From Methanospirillum sp. (GTDB lineage Archaea; Halobacteriota; Methanomicrobia; Methanomicrobiales; Methanospirillaceae): 5,727 nt of DNA. A model generated the notes under the pieces. The model saw nothing but the letters and a program-made list of their open reading frames with translations. It made no database searches and was not told where the DNA came from. Positions 1 through 5,527 of this stretch are shown here, in pieces. The stretch is taken from the NCBI GenBank assembly GCA_028695895.1, contig JAQVIE010000096.1, positions 1 to 5,727 on the forward strand, written 5' to 3'. Position numbers and translations under genes: made by a program. The stretch's first letter is position 1, and each line of letters opens with the position of its first letter.

Positions 1-207
1 AAGATTGCTGTCGGGTTTAACCTTGAGAAGATTGAGTATGAACCTGAACAATTTCCAGGTCTTGTTTACCGATTAGACGAGCCAAAAGTAGTAGTCCTGC
101 TTTTTGGTTCAGGAAAACTGATTATCACCGGAGGAAAAGTACCTGAGGACGCAAGAAAGGCAGTGCTAAAGATAGTTGATGATTTGAAAGGGCTGGGTCT
201 TTTATAA
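1..207 (+). CDS. tbp: TATA-box-binding protein (TBP), C-terminal fragment
   Basis: The frame is open from base 1 and ends in TAA at 205-207, giving the last 68 residues; the start lies outside the window. It matches the second of the two direct repeats of TBP. Residues 13-24 carry the hallmark segment with EPEQFPGL, and residues 31-39 read [10 protein letters not shown]18 and F35 of the fragment align with the pair of phenylalanines that each TBP repeat wedges into the TATA minor groove. TBP is the general factor that recognises TATA boxes and recruits TFB and RNA polymerase. The protein ends in a short LGLL tail, without the acidic extension some archaeal TBPs have. Many methanogens carry more than one TBP; this fragment cannot show which paralogue it is. 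The family call is firm. Confidence 0.95.
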   Translation, partial: KIAVGFNLEKIEYEPEQFPGLVYRLDEPKVVVLLFGSGKLIITGGKVPEDARKAVLKIVDDLKGLGLL

Positions 208-239
208 TCCAGGAATAATTATTCTGAATTTATAATTCC

Positions 240-268
240 AATTCTATATTATTATATACTATAGAATT
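240..268. repeat. 9-bp perfect inverted repeat with 11-nt spacer
   Basis: AATTCTATA (240-248) is the exact reverse complement of TATAGAATT (260-268). The spacer TTATTATATAC is itself TATA-like. It lies 33 bp after the tbp stop, so it could be a weak terminator hairpin for tbp or a protein site. The arms are AT-rich, so chance is a real alternative. Confidence 0.45.
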
Positions 269-280
269 TATTATATTATA

Positions 281-327
281 GTACCGTTTTCCGGGGGATT
301 TCTTTACTTTCATTTAGGATACGGTAC
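281..327. repeat. 7-bp inverted repeat enclosing a G-rich loop
   Basis: GTACCGT (281-287) pairs exactly with ACGGTAC (321-327). The enclosed 33 nt include CCGGGGG (291-297), the only GC-rich island in this otherwise AT-rich spacer. GC-rich structured islands in AT-rich archaeal spacers are sometimes small RNAs. Here the stem is short and the loop long, so the feature is only suggestive. Confidence 0.4.
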
Positions 328-398
328 ATAATTTATGAGGAATTTTGGAAAACTGGATGCATATAGGATGCAGAAGTCTTCCGCATTATTCCTATTTG

Positions 399-464
399 AA
401 AAAAATTATTATATAGGATGACTGTTCATTTCAAGTTTAAATGAAATCAGTCATTTTGAAATGA
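399..464 (-). terminator. Probable terminator of the surE-rpiA unit
   Basis: Read on the minus strand after the rpiA stop, TCATTTCAA (464-456) is followed by its exact complement TTGAAATGA (434-426), then by a run of seven T (405-399). Archaeal RNA polymerase stops on oligo-T with or without a hairpin, so the T7 run is the main evidence. It sits about 90 bp past the stop codon. Several alternative pairings exist among the ATTTCA/TGAAAT copies in 428-464. Confidence 0.45.
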
Positions 465-493
465 TAATGAAAATATCATAGTTTACTGGTTTT

Positions 494-1198
494 TTACGAT
501 CCGATAATTCTCGGGCCGTCCTGTTCACCAATAATGACGGTGGTTTTATCTGTAAATTCGGTAAAAATTCCACAACTTACTACCCCTGGAATCATGTTAA
601 TAGTAGTTTCCATCCCTGATGGATCCGGAATATCGTCAGGAAAAAAATCAAGTACAATGTTTCCATTATCTGAAATAACAGGTCCGTCCTTTTTCACGCC
701 TTCGCGTACTGTAACAGTTCCATCAAGTTCCATAAGCCTGCAAATAACATGACTTAGAGAAAAAGGGATAATTTCAATTGGTATTGGCCCGGTCAGATGT
801 GGGCAAATCTTTGAAGGATCGGCCACAATAATAAGCCTTGCAGAGGCATCCGCGATGATCCTTTCTCTGACATGTGCTGCTCCTCTTCCTTTGATAAGCC
901 TTAATTCAGGATCTATCTGATCTGCTCCGTCAACAGTTAGATCAATCTTTTCCACCTGCTCAAGTCCGATAAGAGGTATTCCAAGATTCACGGCTCTCAT
1001 GGTGGTCTGTATGGACGTTGTCACCCCGAAGACAGAAAGACCCTCATCAGTAATACGTTCCTTTAATCGTGTCATCATATACGCAACGGTTGATCCGGTC
1101 CCAAGACCAATTGTCATCCCATCTTTGATATATTCAGCAGCTTTATATCCTGCTTTTTTCTTCGCAAGATCCTGGGTTGATATTGCTGTAATATTCAT
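494..1198 (-). CDS. rpiA: Ribose-5-phosphate isomerase A
   Basis: The 234-residue product has the length and motif order of RpiA, which interconverts ribose-5-phosphate and ribulose-5-phosphate in the cytoplasm. The phosphate-binding loop GLGTGSTV is at 31-38. The acidic signature DLTVDGAD is at 86-93, and D90, D93, K103 and E112 align with E. coli catalytic residues D81, D84, K94 and E103 at a constant offset. SDNGN is at 176-180 and the PGVVSCGIF segment at 204-212. The usual KGGGGA loop reads KGRGAA here (103-108), a substitution that leaves the catalytic lysine in place. In methanogens without an oxidative pentose pathway this enzyme links ribulose-5-P from the reverse RuMP route to nucleotide synthesis. 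It follows surE by 51 bp, so co-transcription is likely; the gap is very AT-rich and a separate promoter cannot be excluded. A weak ribosome site AGGG sits about 7 nt before the ATG. The ATG at 1198 gives the normal N-terminus. Confidence 0.95.
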   Translation of the reverse strand: MNITAISTQDLAKKKAGYKAAEYIKDGMTIGLGTGSTVAYMMTRLKERITDEGLSVFGVTTSIQTTMRAVNLGIPLIGLEQVEKIDLTVDGADQIDPELRLIKGRGAAHVRERIIADASARLIIVADPSKICPHLTGPIPIEIIPFSLSHVICRLMELDGTVTVREGVKKDGPVISDNGNIVLDFFPDDIPDPSGMETTINMIPGVVSCGIFTEFTDKTTVIIGEQDGPRIIGS

Positions 1199-1249
1199 GA
1201 TTTTCCCTGTTTTTTCAATATTAATTTTTTCTAAAAATTTTTTGATGGA

Positions 1250-2086
1250 TTATGACGAAAAAAGTTTACGTAATTCATCTGTTCCTGCATATGCCGTGCA
1301 GTCAAGGGTGATTGGAGTTACAGAAATATTCCCTTTATGGATAGCATGCACATCAGTTCCTTCAGGAGCATCAGTCACCAGCGGACCATTTATCCAGTAA
1401 TATGGTTTACCTCTTGGATCAAGCCTTTTTTCAACACCAGTGATGAACAAATGCTCAGCAAGATGAGTAATTTCATAACCTCCGGTAATAACAGATGGAA
1501 TGTTAACATTAATGACATGGGTAAAGGAAGGAAATCCTTTCTCAATGATCTGGGAAATAACATAACGAATAACACCCTTTGTTTCAAAAAACCTGTCAAC
1601 AAGATTTTTTGCATCTTCAAACTTCTCTTTTTGATCCTCTATCTGTAGGGAAAAAGCAACAGCAGGGTAACCGTGATTTGCAGCTTCAAGTGCTGCGCCA
1701 ACAGTGCCTGATGTTGTTATTGCCTCATAGGATAGATTTTCACCGATATTTATGCCTGAAACAATAAGGTCTGGTTTAACACCCAGGGCAAATAGGGCAA
1801 GTATCACAGAGTCGGTTGGTTTACCACCCACTGCATAGGCAGTAATATCCCCTCTGTTTACAGTGTTAACCCTGAGCGGTTCAAAAATTGAAAGAGATCT
1901 TCCAACAGCACTCTGCTGCGTTGCCGGGGCACATATTACCACATCTGATATTTCCTGAAGGGCATCATAAGCAGCCCATAATCCCTCTGAATTTATCCCA
2001 TCATCGTTAGTAAGAAGAATACAAGGCTTTTTCCAGGTAACATAGGGTTTTGAGGCTGTTGTGTCAGGAGGAGAACCTGAAATCAT
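1250..2086 (-). CDS. surE: 5'/3'-nucleotidase SurE
   Basis: This 278-residue protein is a SurE-family metal-dependent nucleoside monophosphate phosphatase. LLTNDDG (24-30) supplies the metal-binding D28 and D29. S59 in QQSAVGRS and N113 in SGINIGEN complete the four-residue metal site, equivalent to D8, D9, S39 and N95 of Thermotoga SurE. GGKPTDSV (87-94), SGTVGAA (126-132) and RGKPYYWINGP (225-235) are further family blocks, and GTDVHAI (243-249) followed by SVTPIT marks the C-terminal part involved in oligomerisation. The protein has about 20 extra residues before the first strand (SurE normally reaches NDDG near residue 6-10). No other in-frame ATG, GTG or TTG lies between this ATG and the core, so the extension seems real unless initiation is unusual. 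No strong ribosome site is visible, only GGGA near the ATG. It heads the minus-strand unit with rpiA; freeing nucleosides and interconverting pentose phosphates are plausibly linked tasks. Confidence 0.94.
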   Translation of the reverse strand: MISGSPPDTTASKPYVTWKKPCILLTNDDGINSEGLWAAYDALQEISDVVICAPATQQSAVGRSLSIFEPLRVNTVNRGDITAYAVGGKPTDSVILALFALGVKPDLIVSGINIGENLSYEAITTSGTVGAALEAANHGYPAVAFSLQIEDQKEKFEDAKNLVDRFFETKGVIRYVISQIIEKGFPSFTHVINVNIPSVITGGYEITHLAEHLFITGVEKRLDPRGKPYYWINGPLVTDAPEGTDVHAIHKGNISVTPITLDCTAYAGTDELRKLFSS

Positions 2087-2225
2087 GTATCCCGATTATT
2101 AGTTCTTCTGCCTCTTAAATGATGGAGAAAAATGAGTAAATAAATAGACTTATTAATGATATTGAAAGAGAAGTCCCTGACCTTGAATCGGATTATTTTT
2201 TTTCTGATCCCGCTAACAAGTAGCG
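2087..2225. promoter_or_regulatory. Divergent promoter region of surE and mfnD
   Basis: This 139-bp spacer must hold promoters for both directions. On the minus strand the best TATA-like element is ATTTATTTA (about 2138-2146), which would start transcription roughly 30 nt before surE. On the + strand TTATTAAT (2150-2157) is the best candidate for mfnD, giving a leader of about 45 nt. A T8 run (2196-2203) then lies inside that leader. Both TATA elements match the archaeal consensus poorly, so the exact sites are uncertain. Confidence 0.35.
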
Positions 2226-3125
2226 ATGAATGTTTTGCTTGCTGAATATGCTGTCAGCCATGATCCAACTTTAGCCCCGGAAGGTCGCGCGATGCTGGAT
2301 ATACTGACAAAAAGTTTTACAAAAATCGGGTACAATGTTTTCAGTCCTGTACCAGGAAAGGACTTTTCTGAAGAGATTATTAGACTGGGTACTATGTGTG
2401 ATGAGGGACTGGTTATTGCACCTGACCATCTACTTGCAAAATTTACCAAAACCCTCGAGGATGTAACCAGGAACATTGGTTGCAATTCATTTTCAATCGC
2501 AATATGTGCTAATAAGAAAAAAACAGGTCAGATTTTAAAATCAAATGGAATAGATGTGCCTGAAGAAGTTTCTTCAGGAAAGAGAATAGTAAAAGAGGTC
2601 ACAGGATGCGGAGCAGTTGGTGTAAGATTAACAGACAAATCTGCAGAAAAATGGGAATTTGGACAGGAATATATCGAAGGTGAACATTATTCCATGAGTC
2701 TTGTCGGCGGGCGGGTTGTAGGTGAAGTGTGTCTTTACTTCACTGGAAAAAGTCCATTACTACTTGCATTAAACCGGCAGGATATCAGGTTTGAACAGGA
2801 TGGGACAGTCAGATATCTTGGTGGGGAGACACCGGTAGAACATCCAAAAAAAGAAGAGATGTATGCCATAGCATCAAAAACCGTAGAAGTATTAGGATGC
2901 CAGGGGTACGTGGGAGTTGACATGGTTGTTTCCCATGACCGGATAGTGGTAGTTGATGTAAATCCCAGGCCAACTACCAGCATCATCGGCATAACAGCAT
3001 GTATGGAGGAAGAGTTTGCACAGGTGATCCTGGATGCTTCATATGGACGATCACCGGAATCAGTTCACCTTACCGGCCATGCTTTCTTCTCTTCAGAGGG
3101 TCAGGTCACCTATGATAGGAATTGA
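2226..3125 (+). CDS. mfnD: Tyramine-L-glutamate ligase (ATP-grasp), methanofuran biosynthesis
   Basis: The 299-residue product is an ATP-grasp enzyme resembling MfnD, which joins tyramine to the gamma-carboxyl of glutamate using ATP, an early step of methanofuran synthesis. The N-terminus MNVLLAEYAV followed by LAPEGRAML (16-24) is characteristic of this archaeal family. The ATP-grasp fold shows as the lysine-rich region 97-105, GQEYIEGEHYSMSL (146-159), and the metal-binding end GYVGVDMVV (227-235) with VVVDVNPRPTTS (240-251), where D244 and N246 take the place of the usual Glu-x-Asn pair. A stop codon lies in frame 12 bp upstream and the first residues match the family start, so the ATG at 2226 is secure. 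No ribosome site is visible before it. It is the first gene of the operon and overlaps mfnF by 14 bp, strongly supporting the methanofuran assignment over other ATP-grasp roles such as carbamoyl-phosphate synthase-like ligases. Confidence 0.85.
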   Translation: MNVLLAEYAVSHDPTLAPEGRAMLDILTKSFTKIGYNVFSPVPGKDFSEEIIRLGTMCDEGLVIAPDHLLAKFTKTLEDVTRNIGCNSFSIAICANKKKTGQILKSNGIDVPEEVSSGKRIVKEVTGCGAVGVRLTDKSAEKWEFGQEYIEGEHYSMSLVGGRVVGEVCLYFTGKSPLLLALNRQDIRFEQDGTVRYLGGETPVEHPKKEEMYAIASKTVEVLGCQGYVGVDMVVSHDRIVVVDVNPRPTTSIIGITACMEEEFAQVILDASYGRSPESVHLTGHAFFSSEGQVTYDRN

Positions 3126-4035
3126 TATTGGCGGGGCAAACCTGAAAGTTGTGGATGAGCACGGCGCTCATATTCACTACTGTCCTTTATGGAAAGAGAC
3201 ATCTGTCAGAGAAATATTGCAGGAGTACTCATCAGCTGATAATGCTGCGGTGGTGATGAGTGGCGAGCTTGCTGACTGTTTTGCATCAAAGCAGGAAGGA
3301 ATTAATTTTCTCTATGATGCGGTCCGAAATGTCTTTCCCAATGCGAAATTTTATGGTATTGACGGAAAATTTCATACCAAACCAGTCAGTCAGATTGCAG
3401 CCGCAAACTGGCTTGTGATGGCTGATGTCCTTCGTTTTAAATACCCGGATTGTCTGCTGGTTGACATGGGAAGCACGACTACTGATATAGTCCCTCTAAA
3501 TGCCTGGGAAACACTTAAAGGACAGACTGATTTTATCAGGCTTAAAACAGGGATGCTTCTTTATTATGGTCTTTTAAGAACTCCTGTATCTTCACTTATC
3601 AGAAGGATCAATCCTGACGGGAATGATATCTTACTCAGTACTGAATATTTTGCCTGTTCAGGGGATGCCCACCTGCTCATGGAAATGATAACATCAGATA
3701 TGTATTCAACCGCCACCCCTGATTCATGCAGCACTTCATGGAATCATTGTCTCAGGCGGATGGCCAGGATGGTATGCGCAGATGTTCATGAAGTCGGAGA
3801 AGACCTGGTTCTTCAGATTGCAAGGGAATATGTAAATGAAGAAAACAAACTAATCACGAATGCCGTTAGTTCAATAATGAAAAAATATGGATGTGTGCGG
3901 ATTATTGCAGTGGGTATAGGTTCGAAATTTTTGGCTTCATATTTAAATGCACATGATCTTGCAAGTGAGATGGGAACCTTGTCTGATGCAATACCTGCAT
4001 GGGCTGTCCGGGAGGCAGGTTTACGAATCGTCTGA
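3112..4035 (+). CDS. mfnF: MfnF-like methanofuran ether synthase (hydantoinase/oxoprolinase-related)
   Basis: The 307-residue product belongs to the ASKHA-fold family long annotated as an H4MPT-linked C1-transfer protein. Its Methanocaldococcus member MfnF couples aminomethylfuran-methyl diphosphate to gamma-glutamyltyramine, forming the ether of methanofuran. Visible motifs are GIDIGGANLK (3-12, first phosphate loop), MSGELADCF (49-57), AAANW (96-100), LLVDMGSTTTDIVPL (115-129, second phosphate loop), RTPV (156-159), RRMARMVCAD (215-224) and IIAVGIGSKFLA (264-275). The frame is open upstream to an ATG at 3034, but that would add 26 residues unlike the family. The ATG at 3112 places the first phosphate loop at residue 2 and has AGGTCA three bases before it, so I chose it. 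It then overlaps the mfnD stop by 14 bp, typical of translational coupling. The stretch before RRMARMVCAD (residues 201-210) looks divergent from what I recall of the family. MfnD and MfnF act on the same intermediate, one producing and one consuming it. Confidence 0.85.
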   Translation: MIGIDIGGANLKVVDEHGAHIHYCPLWKETSVREILQEYSSADNAAVVMSGELADCFASKQEGINFLYDAVRNVFPNAKFYGIDGKFHTKPVSQIAAANWLVMADVLRFKYPDCLLVDMGSTTTDIVPLNAWETLKGQTDFIRLKTGMLLYYGLLRTPVSSLIRRINPDGNDILLSTEYFACSGDAHLLMEMITSDMYSTATPDSCSTSWNHCLRRMARMVCADVHEVGEDLVLQIAREYVNEENKLITNAVSSIMKKYGCVRIIAVGIGSKFLASYLNAHDLASEMGTLSDAIPAWAVREAGLRIV

Positions 4036-4250
4036 TTCTTTCCGGACTTTTCCTTGGTTTGTCTCTGGGCCTGACTCTTATCCTCTGGTCTCTGGGTATC
4101 CCGTTATTCTTTTTACTCTTCTTCATCCCCTTGATCCCATTCCTGGGAAGAAAAAAGAAGGTCAGCAGATGTCCGGTCTGCAGATGGGAAACTTCTGGAA
4201 ATGAGCTTTTCTGCCCATATGATGGCACCAGGTTAGAAATGATAAAATGA
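3999..4250 (+). CDS. Small membrane protein with C-terminal zinc ribbon
   Basis: The 83-residue product has a strongly hydrophobic block (residues 12-49) broken by SLGIP, consistent with two membrane helices or one long re-entrant hairpin. A basic RKKK (51-54) then leads to a short zinc-ribbon-like tail, CPVC (58-61) plus FCPYDGT (71-77). Only three cysteines (C58, C61, C72) are present, with D75 where a fourth ligand would sit. The CPYDGT ending is common in archaeal zinc-ribbon proteins, so this is probably the normal form. The basic cluster suggests the ribbon is cytoplasmic. The start at 3999 overlaps mfnF by 37 bp and has no ribosome site, yet no better in-frame start exists before the membrane block; GGGAGG at 4009-4014 lies downstream of the ATG. 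It is the last gene of the operon, which ends at a T-tract. Its function is unknown; the link to methanofuran rests only on position. Confidence 0.75.
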   Translation: MGCPGGRFTNRLILSGLFLGLSLGLTLILWSLGIPLFFLLFFIPLIPFLGRKKKVSRCPVCRWETSGNELFCPYDGTRLEMIK

Positions 4251-4291
4251 TATTATTCAAATAATGTCTGCTGCCCATATCTGTACATCTG

Positions 4292-4301
4292 TTTTTTTTT
4301 T
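4292..4301 (+). terminator. T10 terminator of the mfnD-mfnF operon
   Basis: Ten consecutive T, 41 bp after the stop of the zinc-ribbon gene, fit archaeal oligo-T termination. A small hairpin CAGGT/ACCTG (4303-4307 and 4312-4316) follows directly, and a second T7 run (4350-4356) may act as backup. Confidence 0.65.
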
Positions 4302-4454
4302 GCAGGTCACTACCTGATGCTATGTAAACTGAAAAAGTATTCTGGTTGATTTTTTTGAGTGTTTCATATCGCCCGGACATATTATGGCGTTTTCAGGTAT
4401 GTCATATAAATTTTCTTCCTGCAGGATGATAAATGAAAGATGTATCATGAATGG

Positions 4455-4844
4455 TCATGACTTCTTTCCTTTCAACAATTCCCTGACTTTTTCAATCTCT
4501 TTTATCTTCTCTTCGTAATCTCCCACGATCTCATATTTAAGCTCTTCAAGAATATCATCAAGGGATTTTATCAGGTGATAGATCATGGTTGGTCTGCCTT
4601 TCCCTTCCCTGGCATGCCTGATATCTTTCACCCACTTTCGTCTCATAAGATCAGAAATAGCAATGCTCACTTCAGGCTGTCTAAGATCACAAATCCGTTC
4701 AATTTCACGTGATGTCAGATCAATATCCCGGATAAGCAGGACCAAAACCCTGGCAGCATTTTTCTTTAGTCCTATATCCCAAAATAAAACAGCAATTTCT
4801 TCTTCCCCTTCTGAAAAATTTAAGAGTGAATTATTACCCACCAT
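4455..4844 (-). CDS. Winged helix-turn-helix transcriptional regulator
   Basis: The 129-residue product is a small archaeal DNA-binding protein resembling the group of predicted methanogen regulators often filed under COG3355; no specific target is known to me. A helical N-terminal part (14-40) leads into the helix-turn-helix TSREIERICDL (44-54) with recognition helix RQPEVSIAISDLMRR (55-69). The wing covers about 70-92 and includes the basic loop REGKGRPTMIYHL (79-91). The C-terminal 35 residues alternate charged and hydrophobic positions (ELKYEIVGDYEEKIKEIE and on), typical of a dimerising coiled coil. It has no ligand-binding domain, so it may sense through the helix pair or a partner. It is divergent from the histone gene. 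The ATG at 4844 has only a weak AAGG upstream, and a GTG directly follows it. An inverted repeat around its TATA box suggests that it represses its own promoter. Confidence 0.8.
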   Translation of the reverse strand: MVGNNSLLNFSEGEEEIAVLFWDIGLKKNAARVLVLLIRDIDLTSREIERICDLRQPEVSIAISDLMRRKWVKDIRHAREGKGRPTMIYHLIKSLDDILEELKYEIVGDYEEKIKEIEKVRELLKGKKS

Positions 4845-4882
4845 AGTATGCCTTAGTTAGATATGATTGAATACTATATCAC

Positions 4883-4907
4883 ATCAAAGATATAACTTCC
4901 CTTTGAT
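4883..4907 (-). promoter_or_regulatory. Regulator promoter: TATA-like box inside a 7-bp inverted repeat
   Basis: ATCAAAG (4883-4889) and CTTTGAT (4901-4907) are perfect inverted copies with an 11-nt spacer. On the minus strand the spacer reads GGAAGTTATAT, so a TATA-like box spans about 4890-4896. Starting about 25 bp further on, a transcript would begin near 4868, giving a leader of roughly 24 nt before the ATG at 4844. A dimer bound to this repeat would cover the TBP/TFB site, fitting autorepression by the adjacent winged-helix protein. A second TATA-like candidate (GATATAGTAT, minus, 4880-4871) would give a nearly leaderless message. Confidence 0.45.
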
Positions 4908-5118
4908 CAATATCAATTTTTTTATTAATTGATGCTAACAGATATATTGTAGTTTATTTTACAAAATACGGCAAATAATAAGATAAAAATAGTTCAGAGA
5001 AAAAAATGGAGGAAATATTTTTAGTAATCTCATATGTGACATGGTTGAATGATGTTGGAGTTTTCGATGATAATTTTTTAAATATTTTGGTCTTGAACCT
5101 GGTTTTTTTAGAGTAATA

Positions 5119-5137
5119 AGAAATAATTTTTATATTA
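5119..5137 (+). promoter_or_regulatory. Histone gene promoter (BRE + TATA box)
   Basis: TTTTTATATTA (5127-5137) is a good archaeal TATA box, preceded by the purine-rich AGAAATAA (5119-5126) in the position of a TFB recognition element. Transcription would begin about 25 bp on, near 5157-5160, only a few bases before the ATG. This agrees with the lack of a ribosome site and implies a leaderless or nearly leaderless histone mRNA. Confidence 0.6.
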
Positions 5138-5166
5138 GTATCACTATAATTGTTTTTGAATTAATT

Positions 5167-5376
5167 ATGGCAGACTTACCAATTGCAGCCGTAACGCGTG
5201 TTGCCAAAAATGCTGGTGCTGAGCGTGTCGGTGCCGATGCATCAGAGATCCTTGTGCAGAAAACTGAAGATTTTCTCGGGGAACTTGTACGGGAAGCAGT
5301 AAAGCTTGCAAACCATGCAGGCCGTAAGACTCTCAAAGAAGAAGACATTGAGATGGCTGCAGAAAAATTCGCTTAA
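5167..5376 (+). CDS. Archaeal histone (HMf-type histone fold)
   Basis: The 69-residue product is a single histone fold with no tail, aligning end to end with HMfA/HMfB of Methanothermus. It wraps chromosomal DNA as dimers that can assemble into longer fibres. LPIAAV (4-9) opens helix 1, AGAERV (16-21) is the first DNA-binding loop with R20, and HAGRKTLKEEDIE (50-62) is the second with R53, K54 and T55. L47, H50 and D60 match the residues of the HMf four-helix interface (L46, H49, D59), so dimers should still join into tetramers and longer fibres. G17 matches HMfB G16, which lets fibre turns pack closely. Several charged positions that stack successive turns in HMfB are changed: N15 for D14, Q31 for K30, N49 for R48 and E66 for R65. 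The fibre may therefore be looser. The gene is monocistronic, with a strong TATA box before it and T-runs after it. Confidence 0.95.
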   Translation: MADLPIAAVTRVAKNAGAERVGADASEILVQKTEDFLGELVREAVKLANHAGRKTLKEEDIEMAAEKFA

Positions 5377-5377
5377 C

Positions 5378-5390
5378 TTTTTTCTGTTTT
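5378..5390 (+). terminator. T-rich terminator of the histone gene
   Basis: T6 (5378-5383) and T4 (5387-5390) begin two bases after the stop codon, the oligo-T pattern used by archaeal RNA polymerase. Confidence 0.55.
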
Positions 5391-5403
5391 CTCGCTTACT
5401 CAG

Positions 5404-5426
5404 GATCCCTTTATAAATCAGGGATC
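5404..5426. repeat. 7-bp inverted repeat around TTTATAAA
   Basis: GATCCCT (5404-5410) and AGGGATC (5420-5426) are perfect inverted copies around TTATAAATC, which with its flanking T forms the palindromic TATA-like TTTATAAA (5410-5417). No T-run follows on either strand, so it is a poor terminator. It may be an operator-like site around a cryptic promoter; the minus-strand product would run antisense into the histone gene. Confidence 0.4.
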
Positions 5427-5527
5427 TGATTCTGATAATGCAGGGGTTTTGCTGAATAATTTTCTATTCTGATTTCCTATTTTTGTCATTCTGTGATGAA
5501 CTATAAAAATTTTACTTCCGTGAATAT

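Larger units (their letters stand above)
208..493. other. AT-rich intergenic region between convergent tbp and rpiA
   Basis: No convincing gene lies in these 286 bases. They hold a perfect 12-bp palindrome (213-224, GAATAATTATTC), two longer-spaced inverted repeats (240-268 and 281-327), a 10-bp direct repeat ATATAGGATG at 361-370 and 411-420, and a hairpin plus T-tract that suits termination from the right. A 28-codon ORF (335-421) is present, but its composition and lack of a ribosome site give no reason to believe it. A TATA-like stretch at about 267-280 would point + strand transcription at the 281-327 hairpin, so an unannotated small RNA is possible but unproven. Confidence 0.6.
4845..5166. 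other. Divergent intergenic region, regulator / histone
   Basis: This 322-bp AT-rich spacer holds the regulator promoter with its inverted repeat (4883-4907) at the left and the histone promoter (5119-5137) at the right. Between them are a TATA-like GATATATT (about 4940-4947), a 36-codon ORF on the + strand (5006-5116, product beginning MEEIFLVISY), and a T7 run (5103-5109) just before the histone promoter. I cannot show that the ORF is translated. No RNA gene was recognised. Confidence 0.6.

Noticed and set aside
361..420. Direct repeat ATATAGGATG, two copies 50 bp apart
   Set aside because: Only two short copies with unrelated sequence between them; not a CRISPR array, and no transposon-like flanks were found.
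335..421. A 28-codon ORF after tbp
   Set aside because: It has no ribosome site, no good promoter spacing and no recognisable composition; short frames of this size are common by chance.
3034..3111. A 26-residue N-terminal extension of mfnF from an ATG at 3034
   Set aside because: It lies wholly within mfnD coding sequence, resembles no family N-terminus, and the ATG at 3112 places the phosphate loop where the family has it, with a ribosome-site-like AGGTCA before it.
4445..4460. Two TCATGA palindromes 4 bp apart at the end of the regulator gene
   Set aside because: Each is a short palindrome of a kind frequent by chance, one overlaps the stop codon, and no T-run follows in the minus direction to make it a terminator.
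5130..5348. A 72-codon minus-strand frame opposite the histone gene
   Set aside because: It is the shadow of the histone reading frame; the serine-, arginine- and alanine-rich product has no fold signature.
5486..5497. A box C-like TGTGATGA suggesting a C/D box sRNA
   Set aside because: No CTGA box D follows at a usable distance and there is no C'/D' pair, so the sRNA architecture is missing.
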